From Trichaptum fuscoviolaceum (taxonomy: Eukaryota; Basidiomycota; Agaricomycetes; Hymenochaetales; Trichaptaceae), in contig CAJSYZ010000005.1 in the NCBI GenBank assembly GCA_910574455.1, positions 1,612,001 through 1,676,000 on the forward strand: DNA of 64,000 nucleotides, written 5' to 3'. Positions 47,001 through 57,038 of the stretch are shown here, one piece after another. The notes below the pieces were generated by a model that did not search any database, was not told the origin of the DNA, and worked only from the letters and a program-made list of their open reading frames with translations. Within the stretch, counting starts at the first letter, position 1; every line of letters begins with the position of its first letter. The position numbers were made by a program, and so were the translations under genes.

Positions 47001-50000
47001 ATTATATTGTGATTGCTAGTCCTTAGGAAAGGTTGAAGAAGTTTTGGATGCATATATTATACTTAATTAACAAAAAATCGGATGTATATGCTGCTTGACT
47101 AACTATGTGAATTAATATGAACGTCGTAAGTCAACAAATGTGACCAGTTGTCGAGAAACAGGGAGCCGAACGGTGGTCGGATTATGCCGGAAGCAAATTT
47201 TCGTAGTAAACAAGTTAGAGAACTTAAGTGCTAAGGACACTGGAGAAAATTGTTCTGTGTGCAACACCTTTGACTTCCCTAACATGTCTTTAGATGAAGA
47301 GGAAAGACGCCAGGCACTCAGGCTGAAGCTTGAACATGAAAAGCACGTATGCCCCTGCGCGAGATTCACACAGACGGGAAAAAGATGTGAGCATATATAT
47401 GCGAAGGATTGTCTAGAAAAATACGGTCCTGTGGAGAGTTACCTTAGTAAGTCGTCGTATATCCGTACTAGTGGCGTACATACTGATTAGATTTGTCGCA
47501 TTAGAAGCTGAAACGGCGAGACCGAAACGCAGGCAGCAACGCGATGCTTATGTTGTGCCAGAGAACGAAAACGAGTCGGATGACGTACAATCATCGGAAG
47601 ACTCGGAAGGGAAGAAAGGGAAGAAAAGGAAGAAAGGGAAGAAAGGGAAGACGATAATCGGAACAGAGAATATGAGGTGGAAAGGCCAACCCCCGAAAGA
47701 TTCGAACATAGACAAGGACACTGAAAGCATTGAGGCATTCTTGATGGAAAAGACTGGGCCATTTCCTACGATACTGGGACCGGAGGAGAGAAAAAAGCTT
47801 AAGGATAAAGAGACGGAAGTCGAGAGTGAGGATAATGATGACACTGGGAGAGACGTAGACATCTCTCAGGTAGATCATTTCAAGGCACTTGTCGAACCCA
47901 AAGGTAAGCTGGAATGTAGTTGTGCAGTGTTACACCTATTCATGGATTGATATGTTTACAGGCGGAACGAACCTGAAAGGTGTGGAGGATCCAGACCGGG
48001 CAGGCAAGGAAGGAGAGGTTGATTCAGATCGCCAGAAGGAAGCCAGAGAGGATGAAAATGGATTCCAGAGAGGTATGTCGCAGATGATCCATATAAGGCA
48101 CGCTTTCGTTGACTGACGCGGGTGATATGTAGTGAAACCGAGTGCCGGACGACCTGCAGCGACTACTCCCTTGCACAACCGAAAGAAAGCCAGCGACAAA
48201 GATCTCTTAGACGATGTGGACTGTGGAAATTCGAAGAAACCTATGCACTCCAAGAAGCGAAAAGGAAAGGATAAAGTCGTCTTCAATCAGAAGCCCGGAC
48301 CTCGACCCAAACCAAAGGGTAGTCTACTACCGGCAATGAACCCCGAGGATAGGAAAGAAGCAAAGAAGCTCATTGCAGAGTTTGCCAAAGTCAAGCAAGA
48401 CAGTGACAAAAGAGAGGTACGAAGGGCAAAATGCCGTGTTGTGTTCATGTGTCAATTAACTAACATCTTTCTGTTTAGACATTGGAGACAATCAACAACG
48501 ATGTCGTCGTCACACAGGGAGCATTCGACAATGAGGATTTGGCCATATCACAAGGCCGGTACCGGGAATTATGGTCCAACCCAAATTACTTAATGCGCGA
48601 AGACGAATTAGACCACTGTTTACATCCTATACTTCACGCCCTGTCGAGAACATGCCAACTTCGTACAATTTTTGTTCCCCATAACCACTCATCATTTGCC
48701 ACGCAGATCGACGCGGCGGATTGGTCGGTGGTAAATGACGAATTTCCGATAAAGCCCGATGGTTCGGTGAGTACAAAGACGTTGTTGGGTATGGATATCT
48801 CAAGCTGATGTTCTATACAGGATGCATTTCCTCGAGATGGTGCTCTGGCTCATTGTTGGAACCTTAGTACAGCCCAGACCCTCGAGAAGGCGGTCGTTTT
48901 TCATCACGATCAGCAACGCACCCATTGGATTATCTACTTTCACGACTATAGGAAACAGCAATTCAAGGCATTTGATTCAATGAATGTCGCCAACCGCACC
49001 AACGCACGTGGACCAAAGCTCATCACTAGTTTCTTCCACACTGTCAATGGTGCGCGACTGGAAAAGGTAAGTAGTCAATAGTCAATAAATGATCAGTAAT
49101 TGCTCATGATTCACCTCACCCTGTTAATTAGCCTTTGGATGGACCTCTGATGAACTACCCATATGTGCCATTGGGTGTACAAGTTGATGGTAGTTCCTGC
49201 GGGTTCTGGGCAGCCACGATTGCCCTGCTGTTAGCGTTCTCCATCAATGTGGAAGCGAATTCCGTGAAGAGAAAACTGGTCGAGTTAGGACCTACTGGCA
49301 TCAAGGAATTCTGGATCTCTGCCGCATCGTCCTTCCGTTCCAGTAAGACAGAAGGCCTAGATCGACAAACTTTAGAGGCGTTCCTGTCTCAGTTCAAGGG
49401 GAAAGGCATGAAGAATGAATGGTCAAATAAGCTAGGTGCAAAAGAATGCGTAAGTGAAATCATTGAGACATTGGATTGTTCTCATTTCATGCATGTTAGG
49501 TTGCTATTCGGCCCGATTATATAGATTGCATCCAGTCCAAAGAGGATATGGATCCTTCAATGCATCCTAATGATACTCGCCTCGAAGGTAAGCACTGACA
49601 TGGATCCATAATATAGTTAATGATCTGATCTAACCGTGTTCCATCAGATCTTCATTCAGATCATGCGACAGCTATGCCTGAAGATGGACAAGAAGATGAT
49701 AAGACAGGAACCGGTCAGAATAAGCAAGATGGAGTGGATCTTAATGTTCAACCAGTAGCGATGGAGATAGACGAAGAACAGGACAAAGACAAAGACAACG
49801 TTGCAGATGCAGATGAAGGCGAAGGAGACGAAGGCGAAGGCGAAGGAGATGACGAAATTGGAACTGCTCCTAACAATGTCGATCGGAATGGTTCACCACT
49901 AGCTACAGACGATGTTGCTACGCCAAGTCTTCCGGAAGTTCCTGCCGCAGGGGTTGTTGCTCAAAATGGAGAGTCTTCGGTGCCAGACGCGATGGATGTC

Positions 50001-51177
50001 GATGACATACCCAGTAGTGGGGCGAGTGAGTTAACTCCTGTCCCAGAGGAATCAGCAATGTGTTCGAGTGATGACCGCGCAACTCCTGTCCAAGACGAAG
50101 AGGATAAAACGTTACAGGAGGTGATAATGTCGTTGCAATGGACCATGGTATCTGCACGCCAGGAGAGGACTTTATTAAAGGCTGAGGTGAGTGCTTCCTG
50201 CCCTTTAATGTCCAGGATCACGAGCTAATGGATATACAGTACAAGCAGGACCTGGAATTGTTCCGCAAAGGACATAGTCTGGAAGCTGGGATGGCGGTGA
50301 TAGAGAGAGAGCATCTGGAGCGCCTCCAGCCACCCAGTTGGTTTGACGACAATCTAGTAAATGCAGTGGTTCACGCAATTCAAAAATCGTACGTGGACCA
50401 ACACCTTGGCACTGCATTTGTGATTAACCTCCATCTTGTAGGACGAAGCGCCCCAAGGATGTTTTTATTGCACATACCTTCTTTCTCAACTCTATCAAAG
50501 GGAAGGCTGATCAACGACTTAAGAAGGATCCTCTGCTAATGGTGAGTTGCACTTTAATATGAAGAGACTTATGAACTGTGTACATTTGACAAATCGATAG
50601 ATTTCATTATCTGACATGTCATCTCTCGTTCTCCCAATGCATGTCAATAATGACCACTGGATTGTCGCTTGTATCGTTTTCGAAAAAACAACTATTGAGG
50701 TTTACGATAGTCTTTCATCAGCAAAAGCGTCTGACAAGACATACTCCACGTATCTTAACGTGGGTGGCACATATTCCATTGCATTACACACTGAATGAAA
50801 GACTTCCCGGTTCTATAGCAAATTATTTCCTGGTTGGAACGCAAGTCGAGAGAAGAAAAGCAGAAGTTTGTACGCTCAAAATGGAAAACGAAGATGCAAG
50901 ACAATGTAAGCTGAAACTCTACCCTACGCAACTATCCCATGCTAACGAGGCAATCAAGGTTCCTCGTCAGACAAACGGACATGATTGCGGTGCATTCTCG
51001 TGCATATTCATGATTTGCTTGGTGTTTTTCGGGTCTCTGCAGGCTCAACCAAGCAAAAGTCTCATCAAGCTCATTGAGGCCGACTCAGAAAGTGTACGCT
51101 TGGGTTTACTTTTCCGGATAATCCAGAAGGCAGGGTCTATGGTGAGTATTGCAAAGAGAGGAAGGAAAAGATACTAG
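44029..51177 (+). CDS. MULE transposase fused to SWIM finger and two Ulp1-like proteases
   Basis: About 26 exons can be joined without a stop into roughly 1,850 residues. Start MQDIKYTHKNATYSDTE; the first exons are basic and polar (RKAQKY, NAKRTPGPK). Zinc-like residues precede the catalytic core (VLRCAKNC, HAHIFMQHTHGH). DDE core: first Asp in CGLDSSYRHKNENRAP; second Asp in FIMIDKSKANRDG; the Mutator CxxH in RICQFHVIQAI; Glu in STNNYIERAFKTFDQ. SWIM finger HVCPCARF-KRCEHIYAKDC lies near 47345-47415. A Lys/Glu-rich linker (KKGKKRKKGKKGK) follows. Ulp1-like domain 1 (48480-49449) has THWIIYFHD, FKAFDSM and GVQVDGSSCGFW. After an acidic linker, domain 2 (50240-51140) has NDHWIVACI, EVYDSLSS and RQTNGHDCGAFSC. 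Both keep a His-Asp-Gln-Cys set. It may be two or three genes instead of one; the joints near 47024-47150 and 47446-47506 are the least certain. The 3' end may splice on beyond 51138. Confidence 0.78.
45652..46785 (+). other. DDE transposase catalytic core (Mutator type)
   Basis: Exons carrying the three acidic residues and the CxxH motif listed under the fusion gene. Introns separate the second Asp exon (46059-46202) from the CxxH exon (46258-46304). All three acidic residues are kept, so the core looks catalytically intact. Confidence 0.75.
48480..49449 (+). other. Ulp1/C48-like protease domain 1
   Basis: Three exons. His in QRTHWIIYFHD, Asp in KAFDSM, Gln in VPLGVQVDG and Cys in GSSCGFWAATIA give the C48 catalytic set in the right order. 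Ulp1-like domains in plant Mutator elements are thought to be captured SUMO proteases; whether this one acts on SUMO is unknown. Confidence 0.75.
50239..51140 (+). other. Ulp1/C48-like protease domain 2
   Basis: Split by several short introns. His in NNDHWIVACIVFE, Asp in VYDSLSS, Gln in VPRQTNG and Cys in HDCGAFSCIFM. Sequence is clearly different from domain 1, so it is not a recent internal duplication. Confidence 0.72.
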
Positions 51178-51389
51178 TAGCCGACACTCCTAATGATCTA
51201 CTTGTATCCGTAATTCATTGTGATGAGTGCTTAAGTCTAATTTCATTCCTTTTCACTCAGTCCTTGGAGGAAGTGTTCATTTTTCACATATGATACAATG
51301 TAAAAGGTGAGAGTTTCTGTAGGGAATGTGAGGGTATACTATTTACACAATTTAAAAAGGTCTGAGTGGAATAGTCCATCTACTACCCA
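51178..51389. other. Convergent 3' spacer
   Basis: Short spacer between the protease end and the stop of small gene B. It contains a CAG acceptor near 51260 that could add a short final exon (SLEEVFIFHI then stop) to the fusion gene. Confidence 0.35.
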
Positions 51390-51841
51390 CTAACGGGGGT
51401 GATCAATCTTTGCCAAAAACTCCGCACAGACACTTGCAAGCTTCTCCGCCTCCCTCTTGGCCTCCCATTCCCTCTCCTCCTGCCCATCCGTCGTGACTTC
51501 CCGTACCGCAATGACGGTGTACTCGGCAATGACTACCTCGAGTACCATTGTTATGCTGGCCAATCGCTCAGCAACGACGTGAGGATTGCGCGGTCGTTCT
51601 ATCAAGATATTAGACTCCAATTATGTGTTTATGGACGGAGAAGACATACCCTCAACGAGCATCTTCCCGGCCCAATCCTCTGGGAAACGAGCTCGAAAAA
51701 GCGCGACCACGCGGTCGAGCAGTCTCGCAAAAAGCCTGTAAGTGTATGCAATATTTACGAATCAGAATCTTTCTAATGAAAATCAGTGGTTGTACGTAGC
51801 ACGTACCGTCTCAATCTGCAGGGAAGTTTGCCGTAACGCAT
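51390..51841 (-). CDS. Small unrecognised element-borne gene B
   Basis: Three exons give about 109 residues: MRYGKLPCRLR, then RLFARLLDRVVALFRARFPE and DWAGKMLVE, then ERPRNPHVVAERLASITMVL ending EFLAKIDHPR. Both introns (GTACGT and GTATGT donors) keep frame. The protein is helical and charged; the last 40 residues (EEREWEAKREAEKLASV) could be a coiled coil. No family recognised. Like gene A it runs against the transposase. A short artefactual gene cannot be excluded. Confidence 0.45.
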
Positions 51842-53223
51842 GGTGAGACGACAATTGGGGATGGGGAAAGAGAGGTGAAAACAGCAGGCCGTAAATTGCC
51901 GACGGAGACGGAAGCAAATGATGCTACTCGGCTCCGGTAAGCAAGCTTCCGTACATCCGATGATCACGTGGTGCGTGCGAACTGAAAAGATAATACTATA
52001 CAGCATATGACCCTTGTGGGATGCTTACGTTTGCGTATTACATGTAGCGGCTTACTCAGTTCACGAGCTTGATTTGTCTAAGTCATCTAATGGACTTTAA
52101 AAAAAAAAACTTCTACAACGCAGTATGTGGTATTCATTTCTATCTGCATGTTCCAGTGGCTTACATATATTGGACCTAGGTAACCTATCTGATGGACAAT
52201 GGTATAACCTGGTAACTGCATTCAATTCTTATATTTCCTTTCATGATATTCATGTCAAGATGACCATGGCAGATTTCTATTCAGATACGGAGCTTCCTTT
52301 GTTCCTTGTGAAATACCTGATGACAGATGTCATTGGAAGGACTTCGAAGAACTACCACGACTCGTGACAAGCGGGAGCTCGTGTACTTCACGCGTGAAAC
52401 TGCGTCGCATTTCTTCACCATCGACCACAACAACAAAGACGACTCCGCGCCTCAAGACAGCGGCGACGCACAATGAAGACGCGAATATTCATAAGAACGC
52501 AAGATGAAGACCCATTTATCAATGCCTAGCGGACGCTACCCGCTCCAACAAAGCCATTCGGACGAGGCCTTATTCGCGCCACCCAACTTACTGCTCGAGG
52601 CCTTGCGGACGCTACCAAGCAGAGCCACCTGCTATATCAAAGCTCATTGGTGTGTAACAGAAGTAAGGTGAGTATTGCAATTGAATGTCTATTTACATGG
52701 GTGACACTATGTATGGAGACCTTCGGTCGGTTTAGTTTTCCTTGTGGGTTTGTCAAGGTTTCTCCTTGTCAGAGGCTGCGTCTCCCTTCGGTCATGGGCT
52801 TGACTCGTTGGTCCCTCAGCAACCCCAAGACGCTCTAGAGCAAGGACCTTTTCAGCGAGCTCCAGGGTGGCTTCTCCCACAATAACCTGCCAGCCCAATT
52901 TTCCACTCTTGCATCCTTCGAGGAAGCCTTTCTCTTTAGATTATCGACGACGGACAGGAGCGAGCGGGAGCGCAGGAACACCTTCTCAGGCTGTCGTGCC
53001 TATGGTGTGACACCTACGTGGTATTCTGGGTAAGGCTGGATGAAGGCAAGTCAACTGTGTTCTCGCTGGTCGAGGCTCGCAACGACAAAACTGGACATTT
53101 GTCATCTTTTACCTGTCCAAGGCTCTTAGAGACTTTGGGAACTACACATCTATAAATTATCTAGTGTTATATGTTCGTCTCACTCACCATTGAAATCAAG
53201 ATATTCTTCTTCCAATGGTTTCC
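51842..53223. other. Element interior, no gene recognised
   Basis: About 1.4 kb with short frames only. The part at 52,400-53,100 is more GC-rich than its surroundings and has some protein-like composition in broken frames, so it may be the remnant of another captured or inserted sequence. I cannot name it. Confidence 0.4.
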
Positions 53224-53699
53224 GGGCCTCCCTTCTCAAAGCAAATTAAGGCCTTGTTCTGGTCCTCGCGCAGTTCGGCAAGAGGAAGCAAATAATTTCA
53301 TTGATTTCACCGATAACCAGACCTTCATTGCCTATAGAAGTAGAGACCATGAGATTAAATTCGCCTGCCTTGCATTTCTGAATTGCCCGAACGAGATGAT
53401 CAGCACCTGAGAGTACCAAAGACTTCAATACAAACCAATATCAAGACCTTGCTTTCACCTTGGGCCTCCCTTCTCAAAGCAAATTAAGGCCTTGTTCTGG
53501 TCCTCGCGCAGTTCGGCAAGAGGAAGCAAATAATTTCATTGATTTCACCGATAACCAGACCTTCATTGCCTATAGAAGTAGAGACCATGAGATTAAATTC
53601 GCCTGCCTTGCATTTCTGAATTGCCCGAACGAGATGATCAGCACCTGAGAGTACCAAAGACTTCAATACAAACCAATATCAAGACCTTGCTTTCACCTT
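53224..53699 (+). repeat. Tandem direct duplication, 2 x 238 bp
   Basis: The segment starting GGGCCTCCCTTCTCAAAGC at 53224 is repeated from 53462 with no difference that I can see, ending TTGCTTTCACCT. Both copies give identical short frames. Identity implies a very recent duplication or an assembly artefact. Confidence 0.9.
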
Positions 53700-53848
53700 C
53701 TATTGGTTCCCCTCTCATGATTGCAGCAGCAGCGGACAGTGACTGTATAAGAGGGCTATAAGACACAGAAATGACAAAAATCAAATCTACCAAATGACTG
53801 ATTCACCTTGCTCAATTTGCAAGAGCTGTGTCAAATCTCCTTTAAATA
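53700..53848. other. Short unique segment before right terminal repeat
   Basis: About 150 bp of unique sequence between the 238-bp duplication and the right terminal inverted repeat. No gene. Confidence 0.4.
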
Positions 53849-54751
53849 AGCTTTCGATTCGTGGTAGTTTCGTACTGAACGGACCAGTAATTGGAGAGTT
53901 ATAGCATATTCTGTCTTGGCTGTTCTGGTAAGGTTGACTTCGAATACTTTCAGGGTAACTTATATTTCTTGTAGGTTGAGTTACATTACTTGCCTGGGCT
54001 GACTTCGAATACCATCTGGGTGGCTTGCTATACTTTCAGGTTGACTTGCATTACTTTTCGAGGCTGACTTCAAATACTTTCTGGGTGACTTCGCATACTT
54101 GCAGGTTGCCTTGCATTACTTTGGTGGGCGGACTTCGAATACTTTCTGGGTGACTTGAAATTATTGCAGGTTGACTTGCATTACTTTTCGAGGCTGACTT
54201 CAAATACTTTCTGGGTGACTTCGCATACTTGCAGGTTGCCTTGCATTACTTTGGTGGGCGGACTTCGAATACTTTCTGGGTGACTTGAAATTATTGCAGG
54301 CTGACTTGCATTACTTTTCGAGGCTAACTTCGAATACTTTTGGGTTGCCTTATATTTCATGCAGGTTGACTTGGATTACTTTACGAGGCTGGTTTCAATT
54401 ACTTTCATGGTGTCTTATATTACTTTGCTTGGTTGTCTTCCATTTCTTTTAGGCCATCCTATATTTCTTCTCGAGGTTGATGTCGAATACATACCCCGGT
54501 TGACTTGCATATTATGAAAGGCTGACTTACAATTCTAATTAAGTTGATTCCGAATTCTGACAAATGTTGACTTCCATTTCAAAATAGGCTGATTCCGAAA
54601 TCTTACAAATGATGACTTCGAATTCTGAAATTGTTGACTTACATTTCAGAAAGGTTGAAGTACATTAAATACAGGTTGTCTTCATTTCTCACGGTTGACC
54701 CCATTTATGGTGGGTTGACTTCATTACATTTAGGGCAGACTCCCATTTTGC
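53849..54751 (-). repeat. Right terminal inverted repeat with tandem GGTTGACT units
   Basis: Inverse-orientation counterpart of the left repeat: the inner unique segment with AGCTTTCGATTCGTGGTAG, then units with core GGTTGACTT and spacers such as CGAATACTTTC, ending in the unique tip GGGCAGACTCCC. A ~127-bp block starting near 54041 is repeated almost identically starting near 54168, so this arm has its own recent tandem duplication and differs in length from the left arm. Confidence 0.85.
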
Positions 54752-54760
54752 ATTTTTAAT
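54752..54760. repeat. Right 9-bp target-site duplication (ATTTTTAAT)
   Basis: Identical to 32617-32625 and abutting the right inverted terminal repeat. Confidence 0.85.
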
Positions 54761-54894
54761 TGACGACGCCCGGAAAATGGCGTTGAGCATGCGTACCCAC
54801 TGATCTGATGCATCCAGGCTAGTGGACGATAGGCTATGGCTAAGTTGCTATATCTTCCACCTCACGCCCTTCTTCTCGGACGTCGACCTTCGCC
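54761..54894 (+). promoter_or_regulatory. Remaining proximal promoter of the nucleobase permease
   Basis: Only 134 bp of host sequence separate the element's right target duplication from the permease ATG. Any more distal promoter elements are now 22 kb away, so expression may depend on this stretch or on the element's terminal repeat. Inferred from position. Confidence 0.5.
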
Positions 54895-56968
54895 ATGGCC
54901 TCTCCAGCTCACTCGGTTTCCACAGAGGACGTAGAGAAGAAGTCTTTCGATGCGCAGCATGTCGACGCAGCTCGGTACGAAGTCAAGGAAGAGGCGCCTG
55001 AGACTTTCTATGTCAACAAATATGGAGCTTTGGGCCCTTTCATGCAGAAGTTGTTCAAACATGGTGTTGAGGCTAGAGGTGTCGAGCGTGTGCCAGAGGA
55101 TCAACGCACTCCCAAAAATTCATGGAACAAGTGATGTTTTTCTTTTATTGGTCTGTGATATCGAGCTAATAGGCAGTATCGCATAGCCTTCTGATGTGGT
55201 GGTGAGTACCTGTATCTACCTTGCGTATGGAATTGAACTCTGATGACAATAGGTCTGTCAACACTGTGTTGACCACGATTCCTATCGGAGTACTGGGCCA
55301 GGAGATCTTCACCCTCACACTTCCGTCAGTACCCTTGAACTCGTACTTACTAACTGTTGTTGATGCTTCTATTTTAAAGGCATGTTATAGCAGTCATTTT
55401 CTGTTTTGGAGCACTCGGAGCGTTGGCCACGGCGTTCATAGCTACTCTGGGCCCGAAAACCGGTCTTCGCACTATGGTCATAACGCGTTACAGTTCGGGA
55501 TACATAGGTGGAACGATCTACTCAATCCTCAATATTCTTACCCAGTAAGCCCATAGACTGAGCTCAAATTCCGTACTAACTGTGATGAAGACTCGGGTTC
55601 TCTACAACATGTGTCATCTTAGGAGGTCAAACGCTCGCGTCTATCAACCCAGGAACTCTACCCCTCGTTGTCGGAATCATCATAGTCTCTATCTGCAGCT
55701 TGATTCCTTGCTTTGTTGGCTATGACCTCGTGCATGTATACGAACGCTATGCGTGGATGCTGGTCACAATTATCATGCTGATGCTTTGGGGCCTTGGTGG
55801 CAAAGCCGGTTATGATATAAATGCGCAAAAACCACTTGAAGACGCAGGTCGGGACCTCGCTGCAGATATCTTGAGCTTCGGCGGGATTGTATTCGGTTCA
55901 TTCTCAGGTGTGAGTGCACCATGTGTTCTTTGTACATCTATTTATTTCTCGGCGCTGATTTATTCTCTTCGCTCCTGATCGTAGTGGGCACCGGTGGCGG
56001 CTGACTACAATTGCCGGCTTCCTGCAGACTACTCAGCAACAAAAGTGTTCATTCTGACCTTCTTCGGTCTATTTATACCAATCACGTTCGTGGAGATCCT
56101 CGGCGCGGCACTGATGACGATCACGAATCCTGCATACACCGATGCTTTCGCAAGTGGTGGCACCGGCGGTCTTTTGAGCCAAGTCTTATCGCCATGGGGA
56201 GGAGGAGGGAAGTTTATTCTGGTCCTCCTTGCTTTATCGGTGATGTACGTATTTCCAACCCCAAATACAGTTCTCTGTGTAGAATTGCTAACATATGCCT
56301 AATGAAGTGCAAATAATATACCGAACACTTATTCTGCTGGTCTTTCAATCCAAGCTTTGGGCCGTCCTTTCGCTATGGTGCCCCGTTTCCTTTGGACGTT
56401 CCTTGCCTTCGTAATCTACACAGTTGCTGGGGTAGCTGGACGGGAGCATTTCTCGGAAATTCTTTCAAATTTCCTCTCTATCCTGTCTTACTGGACTGCT
56501 TTTTTCGTGGTGATCGCGGCCCTTGAACACTTCGTTTTCCGCAGAAAAGGAGGCCCCTTGAATGGGTACAATCTCGATGAATACGATCAAATCCGCAAGT
56601 ATGACGGCTTCCTGAAACATAAATATGAACCTTTGCTAATCCTTCATCAACAGACTACCGATTGGATTCGCGGGCATACTCGCTGGATGCTTTGGGGTTG
56701 CAGGGGCAGTCCTTGGTATGGCTCAGGTAAGTCTCTTATATAAAGAGTTGTAATTAAGCATTAATCTAAGTTCGGAAGGTATGGTATACCGGGCCTATAG
56801 GCAAGACTATCGGAGTATTTGGAGCCGACCTTGGCTTCGAGGTTCGTCTCATATTTATGTTCAATTTCTTATTGCTCATTACTACGAATACCCTAGCTCG
56901 CAGCTGCCTTCGCTGCCGTTACTTTTCTACCTTTACGGTGGCTAGAAATCCGCTACACTGGTCGCTAG
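54895..56968 (+). CDS. NCS1-family nucleobase/cation permease (purine-cytosine permease type)
   Basis: Starts MASPAHSVSTEDVEKKS with a cytosolic N-terminus ending RVPEDQRTPKNSWNN. About twelve hydrophobic segments follow: LLMWWSVNTVLTTIPIGVLG, ALGALATAFIATLGPKTGLR, TRYSSGYIGGTIYSILNI, GGQTLASINPGTLPLVVGII, IVFGSFSGWAPVAADYNCRL, and the C-terminal GILAGCFGVAGAVLGMAQ and PLRWLEIRYTGR. WAPVAADYNCRLPAD corresponds to the conserved A-P-x-x-A-D-Y motif of Fcy2-like carriers. These import adenine, guanine, hypoxanthine and cytosine with protons across the plasma membrane. Some ten introns join in frame (WNN-LLMWW-SVNTV, IRKL-PIGFAG). It appears intact. Converges with the next gene, stops 70 bp apart. 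Confidence 0.9.
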
Positions 56969-57038
56969 ATGTACTTATACTGTAGCCAGATGATCGTACT
57001 GTACACTTCTTGGTTTTTTTATGCAGGATTTCTTTCCA

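Larger units (their letters stand above)
32626..54751 (+). mobile_element. Giant Mutator-like element (MULE), 22.1 kb, multi-gene
   Basis: Boundaries are set by a perfect 9-bp direct duplication ATTTTTAAT (32617-32625 and 54752-54760), immediately inside which the two ends are inverted copies (left CGAAAATAGGAGTCTGCCC, right complement GCAAAATGGGAGTCTGCCC). Inverted similarity continues for 0.9-1.1 kb. A 9-bp duplication, long terminal inverted repeats and an internal MULE-type DDE transposase with SWIM finger agree with the Mutator superfamily. Internal genes on the plus strand: a zinc-finger protein, a degraded orphan-family gene and the transposase/protease gene. Minus strand: two small genes and a captured FAD-oxidase fragment. 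Size is unusual; Mutator elements are mostly under 10 kb. Insertion lies between two host genes, 134 bp upstream of the permease ATG. Nested insertion of smaller repeats could account for part of its length. Confidence 0.85.

Noticed and set aside
52374..53170. Retrotransposon polyprotein remnant
   Set aside because: Composition hinted at broken coding sequence, but no reverse transcriptase, integrase or protease motif could be identified in any frame and no LTR pair was seen.
32626..54751. Starship, Helitron, Maverick or KDZ element as the identity of the large element
   Set aside because: No tyrosine recombinase, Rep-helicase, DNA polymerase B or KDZ transposase segments were found. The DDE-CxxH-SWIM transposase and the 9-bp duplication fit Mutator.
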